NCBI RefSeq assembly: GCF_039534125.1
Contig: NZ_BAAAUV010000004.1
Location: 248,001 to 312,000 of the forward strand
DNA length: 64,000 bases
Reading direction: 5' to 3'
From: Actinocorallia longicatena
GTDB taxonomy: Bacteria; Actinomycetota; Actinomycetes; Streptosporangiales; Streptosporangiaceae
Shown: piece by piece, positions 25,380-33,652 of the stretch
Numbering within the stretch: position 1 is the stretch's first letter
Layout of the letters: each line of letters opens with the position of its first letter
Translations under genes and position numbers: made by a program
Notes under the pieces: model-generated
Databases searched by the model: none
Seen by the model: only the letters and a program-made list of their open reading frames with translations
Told to the model about the DNA's origin: nothing

Positions 25380-26546
25380 ATGGACTTCGAGCTGAACGAC
25401 GAGCAGCGGCTGTTCCGGCAGACGCTCCGCGACTTCGCCGACAAGGAGATCATGCCGGTCGCCTCCGAATGGGAGCGGACCGGGCGCTATCCGGCGGAGT
25501 TCGTGGAGCGTTTCAAGGAGATGGGGCTGTTCGGGCTGAACGTCCCCGAGGAGTACGGAGGGCTCGGCGCGGACCGGGTCTCCTACGCCCTGGCGTTCGA
25601 GGAGATCGCCCGGGCCTGGCTCGGCGCCGCGGGCCTGTTCGGCCCGCACTCCGTGGCCTGCTGGCTCATCAGCCGCAGCGGGACCGAGGACCAGAAGCGC
25701 CGTTTCCTGCCGCTGATGGCCACCGGGGAGCTGCGGTCGGGCCTCGGGCTGACCGAGCCGGGGGCGGGCACGGACCTGCAGGGCATCATCACGACGGCCG
25801 TCCGCGAGGGCGACCACTACGTGGTGAACGGCACCAAGACCTGGATCACCAACGCCAGGGTCGCCGGGCTGCTGCCCGTCCTGGTCAAGACCGGCACGGC
25901 CGACCGCGCCCACGAGGCGATGTCGGTGCTCCTGGTCGACACCTCCACACCGGGGTTCTCGGTGACCAGGGATCTGCCGAAGCTGGGTTACAAGGGCCCG
26001 GAGACCTGTGAGCTGGTCCTCGACCAGGTGCGGGTGCCGGTGGAGAACCTGCTCGGCGGCGAGGAGGGCCGGGGGCTCCAGCAGATCCTCGGCGGGCTGG
26101 AGATCGGCCGGATCAACATCGCCGCACGGGCGGTGGGCGTCGCCCAGGCCGCCTACGACGCGGCGCTGGGGTACTCGCGCGAGCGCGAGGCGTTCGGGAA
26201 GCCGATCAGCGACTTCCAGGCGATCCAGCTGAAGCTGGCCGACATGGCCACGGAGATCCAGGCGGCGCGGCTGCTCACCTACTGGGCGGCCGCGACCTCC
26301 CAGCGGACCGGCGGCCGGGTCGACATGGAGGCCGGCATGGCCAAGATGTACGCCTCGGAGGTGGCCATCAAGTGCTCGCTGGAGTCCATGCGGATCCACG
26401 GCGGCTACGGCTACTCCGCCGAGTTCGTCGTCGAACGCCTCTACCGGGACGCCCCCCTGATGGCGATCGGTGAGGGGACCAACGATGTCCAGCGCCTGGT
26501 CATCGCCCGTTCTCTGGTCTCGGGAAAGGGTCGCCTGGGGTGGTGA
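25380..26546 (+). CDS. acyl-CoA dehydrogenase (standard, with catalytic Glu)
   Basis: This 388-aa protein has MDFELNDEQRLFRQTLRDFA at the N-terminus, GLTEPGAGTDLQ near residue 124, REREAFGKPISDFQAIQLKL, RIHGGYGYSAEFVVER and IGEGTNDVQRLVIAR. Glu365 in the GEGT motif is the usual base that removes the alpha proton. It is therefore a conventional homotetrameric type, unlike the 14756/15741 pair. Start at the ATG 25380 with a GAGG nearby. It is the last gene of the importer/catabolic operon. Confidence 0.92.
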   Translation: MDFELNDEQRLFRQTLRDFADKEIMPVASEWERTGRYPAEFVERFKEMGLFGLNVPEEYGGLGADRVSYALAFEEIARAWLGAAGLFGPHSVACWLISRSGTEDQKRRFLPLMATGELRSGLGLTEPGAGTDLQGIITTAVREGDHYVVNGTKTWITNARVAGLLPVLVKTGTADRAHEAMSVLLVDTSTPGFSVTRDLPKLGYKGPETCELVLDQVRVPVENLLGGEEGRGLQQILGGLEIGRINIAARAVGVAQAAYDAALGYSREREAFGKPISDFQAIQLKLADMATEIQAARLLTYWAAATSQRTGGRVDMEAGMAKMYASEVAIKCSLESMRIHGGYGYSAEFVVERLYRDAPLMAIGEGTNDVQRLVIARSLVSGKGRLGW

Positions 26547-26593
26547 GCCCCGGACGTTGAAAAGGGTCGCGCGTGACCCTTGTCACTGGCGCC

Positions 26594-26627
26594 CAACCAA
26601 CCTAATGTACATTCAGTAGGTTGGTTG
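26594..26627. promoter_or_regulatory. composite palindrome upstream of tetR (putative autoregulatory operator)
   Basis: Perfect 11-bp arms, CAACCAACCTA (26594-26604) and TAGGTTGGTTG (26617-26627), flank a 12-nt spacer. An inner perfect palindrome AATGTACATT lies at 26604-26613. It ends 16 bp before the tetR GTG start, the usual place for TetR autoregulation. Confidence 0.65.
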
Positions 26628-26643
26628 AAGGGAGCTGGTAAGG

Positions 26644-27258
26644 GTGCCGGTATCGGATCAACGCCCCTATGCGGCGCTCCACGCCAAAGGCGAGGACCGC
26701 AGGCAGCGCATCCTGGCTGTCGCGGCACGTCATCTCGCGCGCCACGGGTGGCGCACCACGACTCTCGGGCAGATCGCCCGGGAGACCGGGCTGAGCACCG
26801 CCGGACTGCTCCATCACTTCCAGTCCAAGGCTCAGCTGCTCCACGCCGTCCTCGACGCTCGCGACGCGTACGACACCGCCCGGTGGGATCCCTCCAGGAA
26901 CCTCATCGAGCAGCTCGAATCCGTCGCCGAGCGGTTCCGGGAGGCACCTGACCTCGTCGGCATGTTCGCGGTCCTCCGGATGGAGAACATCGATCCGGAG
27001 GCCCCGCTCCACGACCGGTTCCTCGCCAGGTACCGCGTGGCGGTGGAACTCGTCGCCGAACTGATCCGGCGCGGCCAGGACGAAGGCATCTACCACCCCG
27101 ATGTGAACCCGGCCCTCAAGGCCATGGAGATCATCGCCTTCTTCAACGGAATAGAGACATCATGGCTGCTCGACCCCACGATTCCGCTCGACGAGGCGAT
27201 CAGGGAATACACCGCCTCGCTCGCCAGGCAGCTTTCCCTGCCCAGGGACATGTCATGA
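26644..27258 (+). CDS. TetR family transcriptional regulator
   Basis: This 204-aa protein has a TetR HTH: RILAVAARHLARHGWRTTTL, then LGQIARETGLSTAGLLHHFQ at about residues 40-59 and SKAQLLHAVLDARD. The C-terminal domain is a typical ligand domain. The GTG start has GGGAG upstream. Its own promoter carries a large palindrome. It is followed by an ATGA-overlapping gene of unknown function. It lies just downstream of the importer operon on the same strand but has its own promoter region. Confidence 0.9.
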   Translation: MPVSDQRPYAALHAKGEDRRQRILAVAARHLARHGWRTTTLGQIARETGLSTAGLLHHFQSKAQLLHAVLDARDAYDTARWDPSRNLIEQLESVAERFREAPDLVGMFAVLRMENIDPEAPLHDRFLARYRVAVELVAELIRRGQDEGIYHPDVNPALKAMEIIAFFNGIETSWLLDPTIPLDEAIREYTASLARQLSLPRDMS

Positions 27259-27737
27259 GGCGCCGCCTCGTCGTCATCGCGACCGATCCGGCCGACGTCG
27301 TCCGCTACGCGGGGGGCTGGCTGTTCGACCGCGCCCTCGCCGGATGGGACGTCCGGGTGCTCACCGACGTCCGGGCGGACACCCGTCCGCTGCGCATCCT
27401 CGGCGCCCGCCCGTTCGACCTGGAGTCCGCCCTGGCGGCGCCGGTCCGCGGCCCGCGCCCCGACGCCTTCGGTGTCTCGGCCGAGCTGTACGCCACCGAT
27501 CCGCGCGTCCGTGACCTCGTCCGCGACGGCCTCGACTGGGGGGTCTCGGACTGCCGCCTGTGGTCCGAGCACTGGTGCGGCATGGACGGCGAGGACACCG
27601 AGCGGCACCGGCTCAGCGCCGCTGCCCGCGCCTTCAAGACGCACGCCCTGCTCGCGGCGGCGGCGCCCCTGTCGGACGCGGTTCCCACCGAGTCCTTCAG
27701 ACGCGCCGGCGCCCTCCATCCGTCACCCGCGGGGTGA
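27255..27737 (+). CDS. hypothetical protein co-transcribed with tetR
   Basis: This 160-aa protein starts MRRRLVVIATDPADVVRYAG, resembling a Rossmann-like first strand, but no family is recognised. It contains two Trp-rich segments (DGLDWGVSDCRLWSEHWCGM) and a basic C-terminus. It has ATGA overlap with tetR and is terminated by a 56-bp perfect palindrome. It could modulate the regulator, which is a guess from position only. Confidence 0.62.
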   Translation: MRRRLVVIATDPADVVRYAGGWLFDRALAGWDVRVLTDVRADTRPLRILGARPFDLESALAAPVRGPRPDAFGVSAELYATDPRVRDLVRDGLDWGVSDCRLWSEHWCGMDGEDTERHRLSAAARAFKTHALLAAAAPLSDAVPTESFRRAGALHPSPAG

Positions 27738-27740
27738 GGC

Positions 27741-27796
27741 GCAAACGGCTGAGGGGCACGGAGAACGATCGTTCTCCGTGCCCCTCAGCCGTTTGC
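27741..27796. terminator. 56-bp perfect palindrome, bidirectional terminator
   Basis: Arms of 26 bp (27741-27766 and 27771-27796) flank GATC, which is itself palindromic, so the whole 56 bp is a perfect inverted repeat. It lies between convergent genes, so it would end transcription from both sides. No T-rich tail follows. Confidence 0.85.
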
Positions 27797-27819
27797 CGGT
27801 GCTCAGCTCTTGTCTGTGC

Positions 27820-28806
27820 TCAGCTCTTGTCGGTCACCGTCGTCTCGGCCACCGAGGGGGCGGGGGCCTCGACGGCGGGGGAGGAGCCCTGGCGGTGACG
27901 GCCCCGGTCGCGCAGCGCCGCGGCGCCGCCCACGAGCAGCAGCACCCCGAGGATCAGGGAGCCGATCGGCCCGGTCAGCCGGAGCGCCTGGATCTTCGTG
28001 GCGGCGTCACCCGAGGTTTCGGCCTGCTGCTTGCGGGTCGCCTCGTCCATCCGCAGGTCCGCGGCGAGGGCGGGCAGGTCGACGGTGCCGTCCTTGGACT
28101 TCACCCGGGTGTCGATCTGCTGGCGCTGGTCGATGACGACGCCGGTGCGCGGGTCGACCCAGACGGTGATCTCGGCGGCGTACACCTTGTCGATGTCGTA
28201 GGCCTTCTTCGGGTCGAGCCCGAGGACGCCTCCGGTCACCCCGAACTGCTCGAAGACCGAGGTCGGCTCGATCTTCTCGCTGAACTTGTAGGCGTCGATG
28301 TCGCCGACCTTCTCCTCGCCCTGGAAGACGGCGGGCCAGGCGCGGCCGGTCACGAGGTCGAACCGCTGGTAGGTCTTCTTGTCCATGCCGCCGACGGGGA
28401 AGAGCACCCCGATGCCGGACTGCTTGACGCCGGGGTTGTCCTCCACCGTGACGCCGCAGCAGTTCGAGAGCTGGGCGGTCTCGCGGTCGAAGGCCATCCG
28501 CCACGAGCCGGTCGACAGGCTCTTGCCGCTGGTGGCGTCCTCCAGGGAACTGAAGTAGTCCCAGACGGCCGTCTCCTCGTTGCTCGCCTTCGTGTCACCG
28601 CGCAGGGTGGTGGTGCTGACGAGCGGCGCCTGGACGGTCTTGCCCTCGCTGAGGTAGCTGCCGCTGTCGGTCTTCAGCTTCAGGATGGCGAACTCGTCGG
28701 TCGGCGCCACGACCAGTTTCGGGGCGGCGTAGAACCGCAGCAGAGCTGCCATCGCCAGGCAGAAGACGCCAAGGGTCAGCATCACGGTGCCGATCGATCT
28801 GCGCAT
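27820..28806 (-). CDS. DUF3068 / PorA-family protein
   Basis: This 328-aa protein has an N-terminal hydrophobic segment (IGTVMLTLGVFCLAMAALLR, about residues 5-24), a large extracytoplasmic domain and a C-terminal membrane segment (LTGPIGSLILGVLLLVGGAA) before a polar tail. The domain order and FYAAPKLVVAP match actinobacterial DUF3068 proteins, annotated as PorA-family porins or envelope proteins of unknown role. I chose the ATG at 28806, preceded by GGAGGTC. Its link to the catabolic genes is unclear. It could relate to envelope passage of the substrate. Confidence 0.82.
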   Translation of the reverse strand: MRRSIGTVMLTLGVFCLAMAALLRFYAAPKLVVAPTDEFAILKLKTDSGSYLSEGKTVQAPLVSTTTLRGDTKASNEETAVWDYFSSLEDATSGKSLSTGSWRMAFDRETAQLSNCCGVTVEDNPGVKQSGIGVLFPVGGMDKKTYQRFDLVTGRAWPAVFQGEEKVGDIDAYKFSEKIEPTSVFEQFGVTGGVLGLDPKKAYDIDKVYAAEITVWVDPRTGVVIDQRQQIDTRVKSKDGTVDLPALAADLRMDEATRKQQAETSGDAATKIQALRLTGPIGSLILGVLLLVGGAAALRDRGRHRQGSSPAVEAPAPSVAETTVTDKS

Positions 28807-28928
28807 TCGGGGGACCTCCGGGGACCGGGAGCGGACTCGATTTATCTCAGCAGATGGTGACGCCGTTCTCTTTTGATGCATACGGGCTTACCGCCAAAGA
28901 TGCTTGTCTGCCCTCACAATCGGGGCGC

Positions 28929-29579
28929 TCAACGGCCGGCGGGCCCCGCGACCCCGGCGAGCAGGAAGGCGACCAGCGCCTCCAGCTCCCGCTCGTCCGG
29001 GACGTCGCCCTTGAACAGGTGGTACTGCATGGCCGCGAGCGCGGCACCGGCGACGGTCCTGGCGGCATGAGCGGGATCCGCCGCGCCCAGCTCGGCCGCG
29101 GGCCCGGTGAACAGGTCGGTGAGCGCGTCGACGAGCGTCACCGAGACATGGGTGTTCTCGGGGGCCAGGTTCGCCCCGTTGGCCAGGACCGTCCTGGTCC
29201 TGGCGGCGAACGCGGTGTCGGTCGCCTGCCGAAGGACCGCCCGCACCCCGGCGCGGATCCGCCGCTCGGGCAGCCGCTCCGCCTCGACCCGGTGCCGGAC
29301 GTAGCCGGCGAAGTTCCGGGCCCCCTGCTCGACGATCGCCGCGACCAGGGCGTCCTTGCCCGCGAAGTAGCGGTAGAAGGAGTCGTTGGACATCCCCGCG
29401 GCGGCCACGATGTCCGCCACCCGCGGGGCCCTGCGCCCCTCGTGCTCGACCATGAGGGTGAGCCCGGCCTCCATGAGGGCGGCGACATCGGCCTGCGAGG
29501 TCGTCTCGACCCCGGCGACCCTGCGGCGGACGGCGCGCTCGGCGAGCGTGGCGTTTTCGGCGGCGTTCTCGGCGGACAT
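28929..29579 (-). CDS. TetR family transcriptional regulator
   Basis: This 216-aa protein has an unusual 25-residue Ala/Arg-rich N-terminal extension, then a TetR HTH (PRVADIVAAAGMSNDSFYRY, about residues 52-71) and AGKDALVAAIVEQG. It lies downstream of the phosphotransferase/ACAD operon but is separated from it by a strong hairpin. The DUF3068 gene follows 122 bp downstream. Target sites are not evident immediately upstream. Confidence 0.88.
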   Translation of the reverse strand: MSAENAAENATLAERAVRRRVAGVETTSQADVAALMEAGLTLMVEHEGRRAPRVADIVAAAGMSNDSFYRYFAGKDALVAAIVEQGARNFAGYVRHRVEAERLPERRIRAGVRAVLRQATDTAFAARTRTVLANGANLAPENTHVSVTLVDALTDLFTGPAAELGAADPAHAARTVAGAALAAMQYHLFKGDVPDERELEALVAFLLAGVAGPAGR

Positions 29580-29613
29580 GGAGGCATCCTAAAGTTCGGG
29601 CGGTCGTCGGTCG

Positions 29614-29648
29614 CGCCGCCGGGCCCCGGCCTTCGGGGCCCGGCGGCG
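29614..29648. terminator. terminator after the phosphotransferase/ACAD operon
   Basis: Perfect 15-bp GC-only arms (29614-29628 and 29634-29648) enclose the loop GCCTT. It begins 22 bp past the phosphotransferase stop codon on the minus strand. Confidence 0.75.
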
Positions 29649-29670
29649 GCACCGTCCTGAGAAGGACGGG

Positions 29671-30708
29671 TCAGGCGGGGGAGATCTCCTGCTCGGCCTT
29701 GGCCCAGAGCCATCCGGCGTAGGCGTGCAGGGACTCGCCGGTCGTGCGGTCCATCCGGCCGCCGAGCGCGCGGGCGAATCCGCCCTCGAGCAGGGAGGCC
29801 AACCGGAAGCAGGCCAGCACCTGGAACCACGGGAAGTCGGCGACGTCGCGGCCGGTGCACTCGGCGTAGTGGGCGACGAGCTCGGCCCGGCCGGGCACCC
29901 CGTCCCACGGCTTCAGGTAGGGGCCGCTGCTGGGCGGGTCGCCCTCCTCCCGCCAGGCGGTGAGGATCCAGGCGAGGTCGAGGAGCGGATCGCCGAGGGC
30001 GGCCATCTCCCAGTCGACGATCCCGGCCAGCGCCGGGCGGTCGTGGGCGAACATGACGTTGGCGAACTGCAGGTCGCCGTGGACGATCCCGATGACGGCG
30101 GACTTCGGCGCGTTGTCCTGGAGCCAGCCGGCGATCCGGTCGACGGCGGGATGCTCGGCCTCCCGGTAGCCCTCGGTCTCCCGGTAGCCGTGGAGCATCC
30201 GCAGGTAGCGGGGGGTCTGGCGGCCGATCCAGTCCTCGGTCCTGCTGAGATCGGACAGGCCGACGGCCGCCGGATCGACGGCGGCGAGCGTCGCGGCGGC
30301 CTCGACCAGGTCGAGGATCACCGCCCGCCGCCACCCCGGGTCGGTCCCGTACTCGCCGGGCAGGTCGCCGCGCGGGGTGAACCCCTCGATCTTCTCCAGG
30401 ATCGAGAACGGCGCGCCGATCACGGAGGGGTCGGCGCAGGAGGCGTGCAGGCGGGGATGCGGGACGGCGGTCCCGGCGAGGGCGGTCAGGACCCGGCTCT
30501 CGCGCTTGAACGGCGCGGCGGCCTCCTCGCCCGCCTGCCGGCCGGGACGGCGCAGCACCACCTCGGAGCCGTCGGCGCGGACGGCGGTGAACAGCAGGTT
30601 CTGCGCGCCGCCGCGCAGCCGGGCCAGTGAGACGACGGGGCCGTCGCCCGGGACGTCGGCCAGGCCGGGCCAGGCGTTGAGACGGTCGAGATCGACATCA
30701 TTGCTCAT
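29671..30708 (-). CDS. phosphotransferase (APH/ACAD10-N-like) family protein
   Basis: This 345-aa aminoglycoside-phosphotransferase-fold protein has GIVHGDLQFANVMF (catalytic-loop H-G-D-x2-x-x-N) near residue 203 and GIVDWEMAALGDPLLDLAWI (metal-binding D-W-E) near 224. In animals and actinobacteria this kinase-like domain accompanies ACAD10/11-type dehydrogenases, where it phosphorylates 4-hydroxyacyl-CoAs before elimination. The neighbouring ACAD is of that type. The start ATG shares one base with the ACAD stop (TGATG), so they are coupled. Confidence 0.87.
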   Translation of the reverse strand: MSNDVDLDRLNAWPGLADVPGDGPVVSLARLRGGAQNLLFTAVRADGSEVVLRRPGRQAGEEAAAPFKRESRVLTALAGTAVPHPRLHASCADPSVIGAPFSILEKIEGFTPRGDLPGEYGTDPGWRRAVILDLVEAAATLAAVDPAAVGLSDLSRTEDWIGRQTPRYLRMLHGYRETEGYREAEHPAVDRIAGWLQDNAPKSAVIGIVHGDLQFANVMFAHDRPALAGIVDWEMAALGDPLLDLAWILTAWREEGDPPSSGPYLKPWDGVPGRAELVAHYAECTGRDVADFPWFQVLACFRLASLLEGGFARALGGRMDRTTGESLHAYAGWLWAKAEQEISPA

Positions 30709-32024
30709 CAGGGCATCTCCTTGAGGAGTCCGGCGAACTTCTGGCGTGCGGCGATCTGCCGCGTGGGGATGTGCTCGGAACCGAACAGCCGGTCCTGCGC
30801 GGGGACGGCGTCGCGCAGCAGGAGCTTGGCGACGACGTCCTTGTGCGCCTCGGTCGGCCCGTCGGCGATGCCCAGGGTCGGGCCCGCCTGCCACATGCGG
30901 GCCAGCGGCAGCTCGTTGGAGACGCCGAGGGCGCCGTGCAGGTGCATGGCCTTGTAGACGACGTCGATCAGCGTGCCCGGCGTGGCCGCCTTGACGGCCG
31001 AGATGTGCAGCCGGGCGGCCCGCGCGTGGTCGCGGTCGCCGGTCTCCTTCGCCCGGTCGACCTGCCAGGCGGCGTGCAGGACCTGGAGGCGGAACTGCTC
31101 CAGCTTGATCCAGGCGTCGGCCAGCGACTGGCGGACGGCCTGCTGGTCGGCGAGCGGTCCGCCCCTGGTGGTGCGGCTCGCGATCCTCTCGATCATCATC
31201 TCGAGCGCCCTGCGGCACAGGCCGGCCGAGCGCATCGCGTGGTGCAGGCGCCCGCCGCCGAGCCGCTGCTGGGCGATCGCGAAGCCGGTGCCGGGCTCGC
31301 CGAGCAGGTTCTCCGCGGGGACCCGGCAGCCGGTGAACCGCAGGTAGCCGTGGACGCCCTCGCCGACCGGCTCACCGGCCAGGCCCGTGCCGCGCACCAT
31401 CTCCATGCCGGGGGTCCCGGCCGGGATGATGAACATCGACGAGCCGCGGTGGACCGGAACCTCCGGATCGGTGATCACCATGGCGATGACGAACGCCGCG
31501 TGCGGGTAGTTGGAGGCGAACCACTTCTCGCCGTCGATCACCCAGCCGTCGCCGTCGCGGACGGCCCGGCAGGTGAAGCCGCCGGGGTCGGCGCCGCCGG
31601 TCGGCTCGGTCATCGCGTAGGTCGAGACGATGCGCCCGCCCAGCAGCGGTTCGAGGAACTCGTGGCGCTGCTCCTCGGTGCCGTGGTGGGCGAGGATCTC
31701 GGCGTTGCCGGAGTCGGGGGCCTGGGTGCCGAAGACCATCGGAGCCCACTGGGAGCGCCCGAGGATCTCGTTCAGCAGCGCCAGCCCGACCTGGCCCATG
31801 CCCATCCCGCCGAGCGACGGCGGCAGGTGCGCGGCCCACAGCCCCTGCTCCCGGACCCGGGCCTGGAGCGGCAGGACGAGCTCACGGTAGGCCTCACCCT
31901 CGCGGTCGTACGGTTCGGCGAACCCCGGGAAGAGCAGGTCGATCGGCTCGACCTCTTCGCGGACGAACCGGGCGGCCCAGTCGAGCTTCGCCTGGTACTC
32001 CGGATCGGTACTGAAGTCCCACAT
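30708..32024 (-). CDS. acyl-CoA dehydrogenase, ACAD10/11-like
   Basis: This 438-aa protein is longer than a standard ACAD. It has AMTEPTGGADPGGFTCRAV, NEILGRSQWAP and, at the C-terminal base position, IADGPTEAHKDVVAK. The ADGP-E form is the ACAD10/11 version of the active site, in place of Y-E-G-T. Together with its kinase-fold partner it is probably a 4-hydroxyacyl-CoA handling pair, which is inference from the family. The promoter region is shared with the divergent binding-protein gene and contains a family A-like site. Confidence 0.87.
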   Translation of the reverse strand: MWDFSTDPEYQAKLDWAARFVREEVEPIDLLFPGFAEPYDREGEAYRELVLPLQARVREQGLWAAHLPPSLGGMGMGQVGLALLNEILGRSQWAPMVFGTQAPDSGNAEILAHHGTEEQRHEFLEPLLGGRIVSTYAMTEPTGGADPGGFTCRAVRDGDGWVIDGEKWFASNYPHAAFVIAMVITDPEVPVHRGSSMFIIPAGTPGMEMVRGTGLAGEPVGEGVHGYLRFTGCRVPAENLLGEPGTGFAIAQQRLGGGRLHHAMRSAGLCRRALEMMIERIASRTTRGGPLADQQAVRQSLADAWIKLEQFRLQVLHAAWQVDRAKETGDRDHARAARLHISAVKAATPGTLIDVVYKAMHLHGALGVSNELPLARMWQAGPTLGIADGPTEAHKDVVAKLLLRDAVPAQDRLFGSEHIPTRQIAARQKFAGLLKEMP

Positions 32025-32076
32025 GATCTTCCCTTCGCTGGAGCGTCATCGACGCGTCCGAAGCGGTTGAACGGTA

Positions 32077-32091
32077 CAGAACGCCATTCTG
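32077..32091. promoter_or_regulatory. family A-like operator CAGAAC-N3-ATTCTG
   Basis: CAGAACGCCATTCTG is a 6-3-6 inverted repeat with one mismatch pair in its own symmetry and agrees with the family A core AGAA-N5-TTCT. It lies 53 bp upstream of the ACAD10-like start in the divergent interval 32025-32214. Confidence 0.45.
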
Positions 32092-32115
32092 CACTTTCAG
32101 AACGTCTATCGCTAG

Positions 32116-32159
32116 GTTGATTCTTCATCAGTGAGAAGCTAATTTCCTTCTACCGAGAG
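32116..32159. promoter_or_regulatory. 44-bp promoter element of the binding-protein gene (degenerate family A site 32133-32147)
   Basis: It matches the element upstream of the importer permease (19224-19267) at about 35 of 44 positions. It contains GAGAAGCTAATTTCC and ends 55 bp before the GTG start at 32215. The two elements lie about 12.9 kb apart and probably bind the same regulator. Confidence 0.55.
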
Positions 32160-32214
32160 GGGTGTTCGACCTCTCAGGCCACCGGTCGGGGACTTCATCG
32201 AGGAGGAACAACCC

Positions 32215-33579
32215 GTGAAACCACGCGCAATCCCGGCCGCTCTTGTGGCGGTCGCCCTGCTACTGACCGCCTGTAGCGGCCGTAGCGGAGACGGCGAGGA
32301 ATCGCCACCGGCCGCGACCGTCGCGTCAGGCGACTTCGGAGACCTCAAGAGCGTGTGCAAGCCCGGTCAGGCGACCGGCACTCCCGCCCAGGGCGTCACC
32401 GCGAGCGAGATCAAGATCGGTGTGCTCACCGACCGCGGCTTCACCCAGAACTCCGAGCTGGTGAACGCGGCGAAGGTCTTCACGGACTGGTGCAACGCCG
32501 CGGGCGGCATCAACGGCCGCAAGATCTCCTACGTGGTCAGGGACACCAAGCTGATGGAGGTCCGCCAGCGGGTGCTCGAGGCCTGCCGGGAGGACTTCGT
32601 CCTCGCCGGCGGCAGCGCCGCGCTGGACGGCATGGGCGTCAAGGACCGGCTCAACTGCCTGCTCCCCGACTTCCCCGCGCAGGTCGTGCAGCTCGAGAAC
32701 GTCGGCTCGGACCTCCAGGTCTACGTCGGCGGCGAGAGCGCCAAGTACGACCCCTACCAGGGCTACTACAAGTACCTGTTCGAGGCCTACCCGGACTCGA
32801 AGGGCGCCGTCGGCGTGCTGAACGGCGACTCCCCGATCACCAAGGTCCTCGGTGAACGCACCCGGCAGGGCGTTCCGGCCCGCGGTGGAACGATCATCTA
32901 CGATGACAAGTACCCGATCCAGGGCGTCGCGGACTGGACCCCCTACGCGGTGGCGATCAAGAACAAGGGCGTCAAGGGCCTGCAGTTCTACGGGCAGTGG
33001 GCGCTCCTGGCCAAGCTGGAGCAGAAGCTGACCGACCTGAACTACAAGCTCGACTGGATCGACGCCAACAGCAACGCCTACGGCTTCGAGTTCATCAATG
33101 CCCTCGGCAAGGCCGCCTCGTTCCAGAACAACGTGGCCGACCTGTCGGGCTTCGCCCCGCTGGAGAGCTCCGCCACCAACCCGGCGATCAAGCAGCTCCA
33201 GGAGATGTACGACAAGGCCAACCTCTCGGGCAAGGCGACCTTCCCCGCGATCGGCGCCTTCTCCTCGTGGCTGCTGTTCGCCAAGGCCGCCGGCAGCTGC
33301 GGCGACGCCCTCACCCGCAAGTGCGTCTACGACGCGGCCCGCGCCGAGAAGTCCTGGACGGGCGGTGGCCTCCAGGCCCCGGCGGACCTGACGACCCCCG
33401 GAGCCCCGCGCTGCTTCAATGTCGAGCAGGCCACGGCCGACGGCTGGAAGCCCGCGGACTTCAAGCCCGACAGCGGTGCCTTCCGGTGTGACGCCCCGGC
33501 TCTGGAGCTGAAGGGTCCCGCCTTCCCCAAGCCCGTCACCCTCAAGGACGTCGGAAAGTCCCTCGCCGACGTGAAGTAG
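32215..33579 (+). CDS. ABC transporter substrate-binding lipoprotein (LivK-like)
   Basis: This 454-aa lipoprotein has a signal peptide ending in the lipobox LLTAC with Cys20, a Ser/Glu-rich linker, and a type I periplasmic-binding-protein fold starting at EIKIGVLTDRGFTQ. NAAGGINGRKISYVV is typical of HAAT binding proteins. It is likely anchored outside the membrane and feeds the LivHM/G/F importer at 19283. The GTG start follows GAGGAGGA. Unusually, it is encoded alone, 10 kb from the importer, under a matching promoter element. Confidence 0.9.
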   Translation: MKPRAIPAALVAVALLLTACSGRSGDGEESPPAATVASGDFGDLKSVCKPGQATGTPAQGVTASEIKIGVLTDRGFTQNSELVNAAKVFTDWCNAAGGINGRKISYVVRDTKLMEVRQRVLEACREDFVLAGGSAALDGMGVKDRLNCLLPDFPAQVVQLENVGSDLQVYVGGESAKYDPYQGYYKYLFEAYPDSKGAVGVLNGDSPITKVLGERTRQGVPARGGTIIYDDKYPIQGVADWTPYAVAIKNKGVKGLQFYGQWALLAKLEQKLTDLNYKLDWIDANSNAYGFEFINALGKAASFQNNVADLSGFAPLESSATNPAIKQLQEMYDKANLSGKATFPAIGAFSSWLLFAKAAGSCGDALTRKCVYDAARAEKSWTGGGLQAPADLTTPGAPRCFNVEQATADGWKPADFKPDSGAFRCDAPALELKGPAFPKPVTLKDVGKSLADVK

Positions 33580-33600
33580 CGAGGAGCAGGAGAGCAGGGA

Positions 33601-33635
33601 GCCCGGTGGGCGGCGGAGAGCGCCGCCCACCGGGC
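33601..33635. terminator. terminator between binding-protein and XdhC genes
   Basis: Perfect 15-bp arms GCCCGGTGGGCGGCG and CGCCGCCCACCGGGC enclose the loop GAGAG and are followed on the plus strand by CTTTG. It lies between convergent genes. Confidence 0.82.
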
Positions 33636-33652
33636 CTTTGGAACGTCGGTCG

